Shown here piece by piece: positions 60,060 through 64,000 of a DNA stretch of 64,000 bases. The notes under the pieces were generated by a model. That model was not told where the DNA came from. It made no database searches and saw only the letters and a program-made list of their open reading frames with translations. Source of the stretch: Linepithema humile (taxonomy: Eukaryota; Arthropoda; Insecta; Hymenoptera; Formicidae); NCBI RefSeq assembly GCF_040581485.1, contig NC_090134.1, forward strand, positions 868,001 through 932,000. The letters run 5' to 3'. The translations under genes were made by a program, and so were the position numbers. Every line of letters starts with the position of its first letter. Within the stretch, counting starts at the first letter, position 1.

Positions 60060-60692
60060 AATTTTTTAGTTCCGCTATATACCGTTTGGGGAACGCTGCG
60101 ATCGCCTGGAAATTTTTTAGTTCCGCTATATGCCGTTTAAATAACGCTGCGATCGCCTGGAAATTTTTTAGTTCCGCTATATGTCGTTTAAATAACGCTG
60201 CGATCGCCTGCAAATTTTTTAGTTCCGCTATATGCCGTTTAAATAACGCTGCGATCGCCTGCAAATTTTTTAGTTCCGCTATATGCCGTTTAAATAACGC
60301 TGCGATCGCCTGCAAATTTTTTAGTTCCGCTATATGCTGTTTGGGTGACGCTGCGATCGCCTGCAAGTATTTTAGTTCCGCTATATGCCGTTTGGGTGAC
60401 GCTGCTGTCGCCTGCAAATTTTTTAGTTCCGCTATATGCCGTTTGAGTAACGCTGCGATCGCTTAAAAATTTTTTAGTTCCACTATATGCCGTTTAAGTA
60501 ACGCTGCAATCGCCTGCAAATTTTTAAGTTCCGCTATGTGCCGTTTAAATAACGCTGCAATCGCCTGCAAGTTTTTTAGTTCCGCTATATGTCGTTTAGG
60601 TAACGCTGCAATCGCCTGCAAATTTTTTAGTTCTGCTATATGCCGTTTAGGTAACGCTGCAATCATTTGCAAATTTTTTAGTTCTGATAGTT
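60060..60692 (-). repeat. 51-bp minisatellite, 17-codon repeat open on both strands
   Basis: About 12 copies of a 51-bp unit contain GCTGCGATCGCCTGCAAA and TTCCGCTATATGCCGTTT. Because 51 is a multiple of three, reading frames persist. The minus strand encodes a 17-residue repeat (LQAIAALFKRHIAELKN) from 60696 to 60025, interrupted only by one TAA at 60463-60465. The plus strand is open for 126 codons (60086-60466; repeat CKFFSSAICRLNNAAIA). It lies about 190 bp upstream of the OXSM start. The minus-strand repeat would form an amphipathic helix. I know of no protein family with it, and a noncoding minisatellite is the default view. Confidence 0.85.
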
Positions 60693-63600
60693 CCATTAGA
60701 TGACGTTACAAGCACTAAATTTTTTTTTATTGAACATGTATAAATATATTAGTATCTAGTGTATTATTTTGTAAAAATATATTTTAATACTATAAAGCAC
60801 ATAATAAAAAATACTAATATAACAATATTCTAAAATAAAATACATTTTTGTCTATTTGTAATGAAAATTCATTAAAAACATATATTCAATAAAAATTAAA
60901 AGAATGTAAAGTCACATTTTATAAATTACACATTATCTATATATATAAAATAGATCGATCGATTGAGGAATTATACAGTACTTTCAATCCACTTTGTTCA
61001 ATAAATAACACAATTGTTTACAATGTATCTTTAAAAGAAAATATTAGAAATAAATAATTTCTTATTTCTCGCAAAATGCACAAGACATATTTAATTAATT
61101 CTATATAATTACATGTGTACAACTTACAATTAGCCAAATGTGCAATACACATATTCCCGACAATATGCATAAACACAGGCTTTATCGCTTTTTAAAATAT
61201 TTACATTAGTGAGAGAATCCTTTTCTTATCTTTAAGATGCTCTTTCTTCGACGTCACATAGCTATATACATAATAACCGCTAAAAATGACGAATTTGACA
61301 TTTGAATTTCTTTGTTCACGTACAAAAGATACTGAATACTTTTACATTCCTTTACAATAAACGTATTATCATCTTTCAAACAATTACAAGTATGTTACAC
61401 GCAGCAAATACTTACTCCATTAAACCTTCATTTCTTACTCAACGGAGTCCTTATATCTATGGAAACCTGCGTACATTATACATCCTCGCATATATCCAAT
61501 TTATCATATAGTGCAATACCTTCTCTTACATTAATACGCTCGAATCGTCTCTTTTGTGAAGAATTCCCGAAAGAGTGCTATTATGCGCAAGTACATTAAA
61601 ATATTATATTTAAGAGTAACGTCGAATCTAACGTAAATATAAATAAAATGCGGTATATATGTATGCATTAACATTTCGTAAGATATTCGCACAAAAGTGC
61701 GGACAAATCTAATCTCGAGAAAAATAGATTTGCGATAAAAGTGGAACTCGGATTTCGTGCGGAAATCACGCATTTCTCATGCGCGGCAACGCGCATTTCG
61801 AAAAGTACTAACTAAGAATAATTTATCTGATTAATTCTTTTTAATGCACCAAAGCTTTTTATTCCGCTCATTTAGTTCCGCTTTTATATTATCATCATAA
61901 TGATGTCGGTAAAATCTATTGCATTTGCGTGATATGTCGCTATAGATAAATATAGATTTTCATTAACGTGCTCATGTAAAAAAAAAAAAAGAGATAAATT
62001 AGTTAATTATTGCGACTTATCTCGCGACACATACACGAAGATATGCATGCGTGCAATCATCTATTTTTATACACATGCATACACACATATACATATTCAC
62101 ACAGGCGCGGGCATCAATTTGCTAATAATTGAATAGCTTTGTAGTCGTCAGCCCTTATAGACACTTACCTAATAGTCTCATTATTACCGCTATCAAAATT
62201 AAATCTACATTATTTATCGACAATTCGTTAAATTTTGACTTATATTATGCAGATTAATTTAATGTAAATTATTAGCTAGTGTACATCTTAATATGAAAAA
62301 AATGTATGTAAGAATAGTGTGTTAGATTTTGATACTTTCTGAATAAGTAAGGTGCTGATATACATATAATTCGCGTTTCAACTTAACAAAATATTTTTAA
62401 ATATTTTTGATAGCGTAATCGACAACTTTGCAAATCCTGCGTCGCAAGATTTAGATTTCTCTGCGAGAAGACGGACGTCAAACGTTAATTAGCGTTATTG
62501 TATGTTTTCGAACAGAGAGCTAGCGTTGTAGAGAAAATGATTTTCGTATATATTATTCGCAGTTAACATACACATACACAAAAAGATGATCACTTAATAA
62601 CTATCAATCTTATAAATAAATTTGCAAAATGTGTGTTTTATTAACCTATCTAAATTGTTCTTATCAGTAAACAGATTTGTGACAGAAGAAGAGCTCAGAT
62701 TCCACACAAAACATTAACGCAAAGGGACACTAAATCTTTTTTGCTCATTTGGAAAGTAGTTCTCTTTCATTATTATTTCGCTATATTCAATGTAGCTATT
62801 AGTAATAAATGCATGCGTGCATGTATTTCTAGCAATGTATGCATTAATTTTGACCAACACTGCGATCTATCATGAAAATAACACACTCTTTTCCCCATCT
62901 GGAGGATAGTGTTTCTCCATCTCTTGATTTTTCTCATTAACATTTATGCGTCTTAATATTGTAAATTATAGTGGCAATATCTACATTTTTGCACTGTAAT
63001 AAATTATAAAATTATATCCTGTTTATATCTAACTAAATATGAAATATACTGTTTTGCTTTCCAGCTTACTGCTTATTATAATTTCAAAAGATTGTCAATA
63101 CTGCGTGTAAGTTACATGTTAAATCTTTAATTGCAGAAAGAAAAATGTTAAAGTGTTGCGCGATGATCTTTTCGTATATAATTTTACTCAATTTTTAATT
63201 ATATTGATAAAAAAATCATTAAATGTTACCTTCTGTGTTTGTTTCTGCTACTAATAAGACAACTTTTATTAAATAACAAAAAGAAAAAAATAACATCAAG
63301 AATTATATCCAGAATTATGAGAGCAATAAAATTTCGAAGGCACACAAGTGAGTATATATAAGCAGTAAAATTGTGAAATGTAATAGTTTTTCATTGTAGT
63401 GTGAGTAGCAATTAAAAACATAGACAGTTGAACAAGACAATTAAAACTTTTTTCGTAATTCATTCAAAAGCTTCAATGCGTAATTATTATTTCTTAATCC
63501 ATATAATCTTGTAAAAAAAAATGCAACACCTCTACAATATCTATGATATATTTGATAATTTATTATTGTATAATTTCTTGAAATGAGATCAATTTTTACC

Positions 63601-64000
63601 TTATATTGTTCTTAGTTTTATATATATATATGTGCATATATATATATATATATATATATTAATACAAATCCGTAAAATGTTATATATTTGTACAATACAC
63701 AAACAAGACAAATAAAAGCTCTATCACGTCACATGTATGTGAAAGCAATATCAGAAATATACTCTTAAACATAAATTGTACTATGCTACCATGTGCATAT
63801 TGTAAGAAGTGTTTCGTAGTTACATTTTTTGCAAATATGCTCCTAGTGAGAACTTCAATTATTTAGTATTCTTTTATATCTTTTATATAAATGAATAGTT
63901 GAAGTTCATCCTTAGAGGATATCTATTCAAATTTTGAACAAAAATTTCTTAAGAATTCCCTGATTTCCTAGATGTTTTTGTTTATTTGTTTATTTTCAAG
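60693..64000. other. AT-rich region, no gene supported
   Basis: Over 3.3 kb holds only short ORFs (61302-61511 plus, 61531-61773 minus) without recognisable domains. There is a (TA)n microsatellite at 63617-63660 and AT-rich homopolymer runs. It could be a long 3' UTR or intron of a gene beyond the right edge. Confidence 0.4.

Noticed and set aside
1..64000. A coordinated novel multi-gene system
   Set aside because: The genes are well-known, unrelated eukaryotic housekeeping genes with orthologous domain structure. No cluster of unknown genes with shared features is present; the unusual content is confined to mobile and repeat DNA and to two introns.

Overview
This 64 kb window looks like nuclear DNA of an insect, most likely a hymenopteran and perhaps an ant. 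The basis is AT-rich DNA, many short spliced introns with GT-AG borders, single-copy animal housekeeping genes on both strands, AATAAA polyadenylation signals, and DNA-transposon debris instead of operons. The species assignment is inference. Exon borders were set by hand from splice signals, and reading phase was checked across every junction of the recognised genes.

Layout: ANAPC2 (-, 0.3-3.5 kb); a wrecked, tandemly duplicated centrin-like locus (4.05-4.62 kb); a nested transposon island (5.2-11.65 kb); TOLLIP (+, 12.3-14.2 kb); a GPI-anchored Ly6/uPAR-type protein (-, 14.7-16.1 kb); calumenin/reticulocalbin (-, 16.6-18.2 kb); CMC1 (-, 19 kb) head-to-head with the proteasome deubiquitinase PSMD14/Rpn11 (+, 20.1-21.4 kb); dyskerin (-, 22.3-24.8 kb) head-to-head with an LRRC58-like protein (+, 25.7-27.4 kb); UBAP1 (-, 27.9-29.4 kb); an Mpv17-like protein (-, 30.3-31.1 kb); an E2F4/5-class factor (-, 32.7-34.7 kb); TAF2 (-, 35.1-40.6 kb); a hAT-family MITE and hairpin MITEs (40.8-41.5 kb); a Tantalus-like protein (+, 42.1-42.9 kb); neuferricin (-, 44.1-45.3 kb); an old hAT MITE (45.85-46.2 kb); a gene-poor stretch with a TTA-flanked MITE (46.2-49.5 kb); an alpha-1,3-fucosyltransferase (+, 49.5-51.3 kb); GGNBP2 (+, 53.0-56.8 kb); mitochondrial beta-ketoacyl-ACP synthase OXSM (-, 58.2-59.9 kb); a 51-bp minisatellite that is open in frame on both strands (60.06-60.69 kb); and about 3.3 kb of AT-rich DNA with no gene I can support.

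The genes do not form one pathway. They are conserved cell-biology genes (cell cycle, proteasome, TFIID, ESCRT-I, pseudouridylation, mitochondrial fatty-acid synthesis) packed close together, several in divergent pairs that probably share promoters. The unusual material is the mobile DNA. A 348-bp hAT MITE is present four times, each copy with a perfect 8-bp target duplication, plus one old relative. A 1.29 kb hAT derivative carries an intact BED-finger ORF but no catalytic domain. A palindromic long-inverted-repeat element has been broken into by two MITEs and this derivative, and has amplified into a 498-bp tandem array. Two non-standard introns also stand out: an apparent AT-AC intron in TAF2 and a GC-AG intron in dyskerin.
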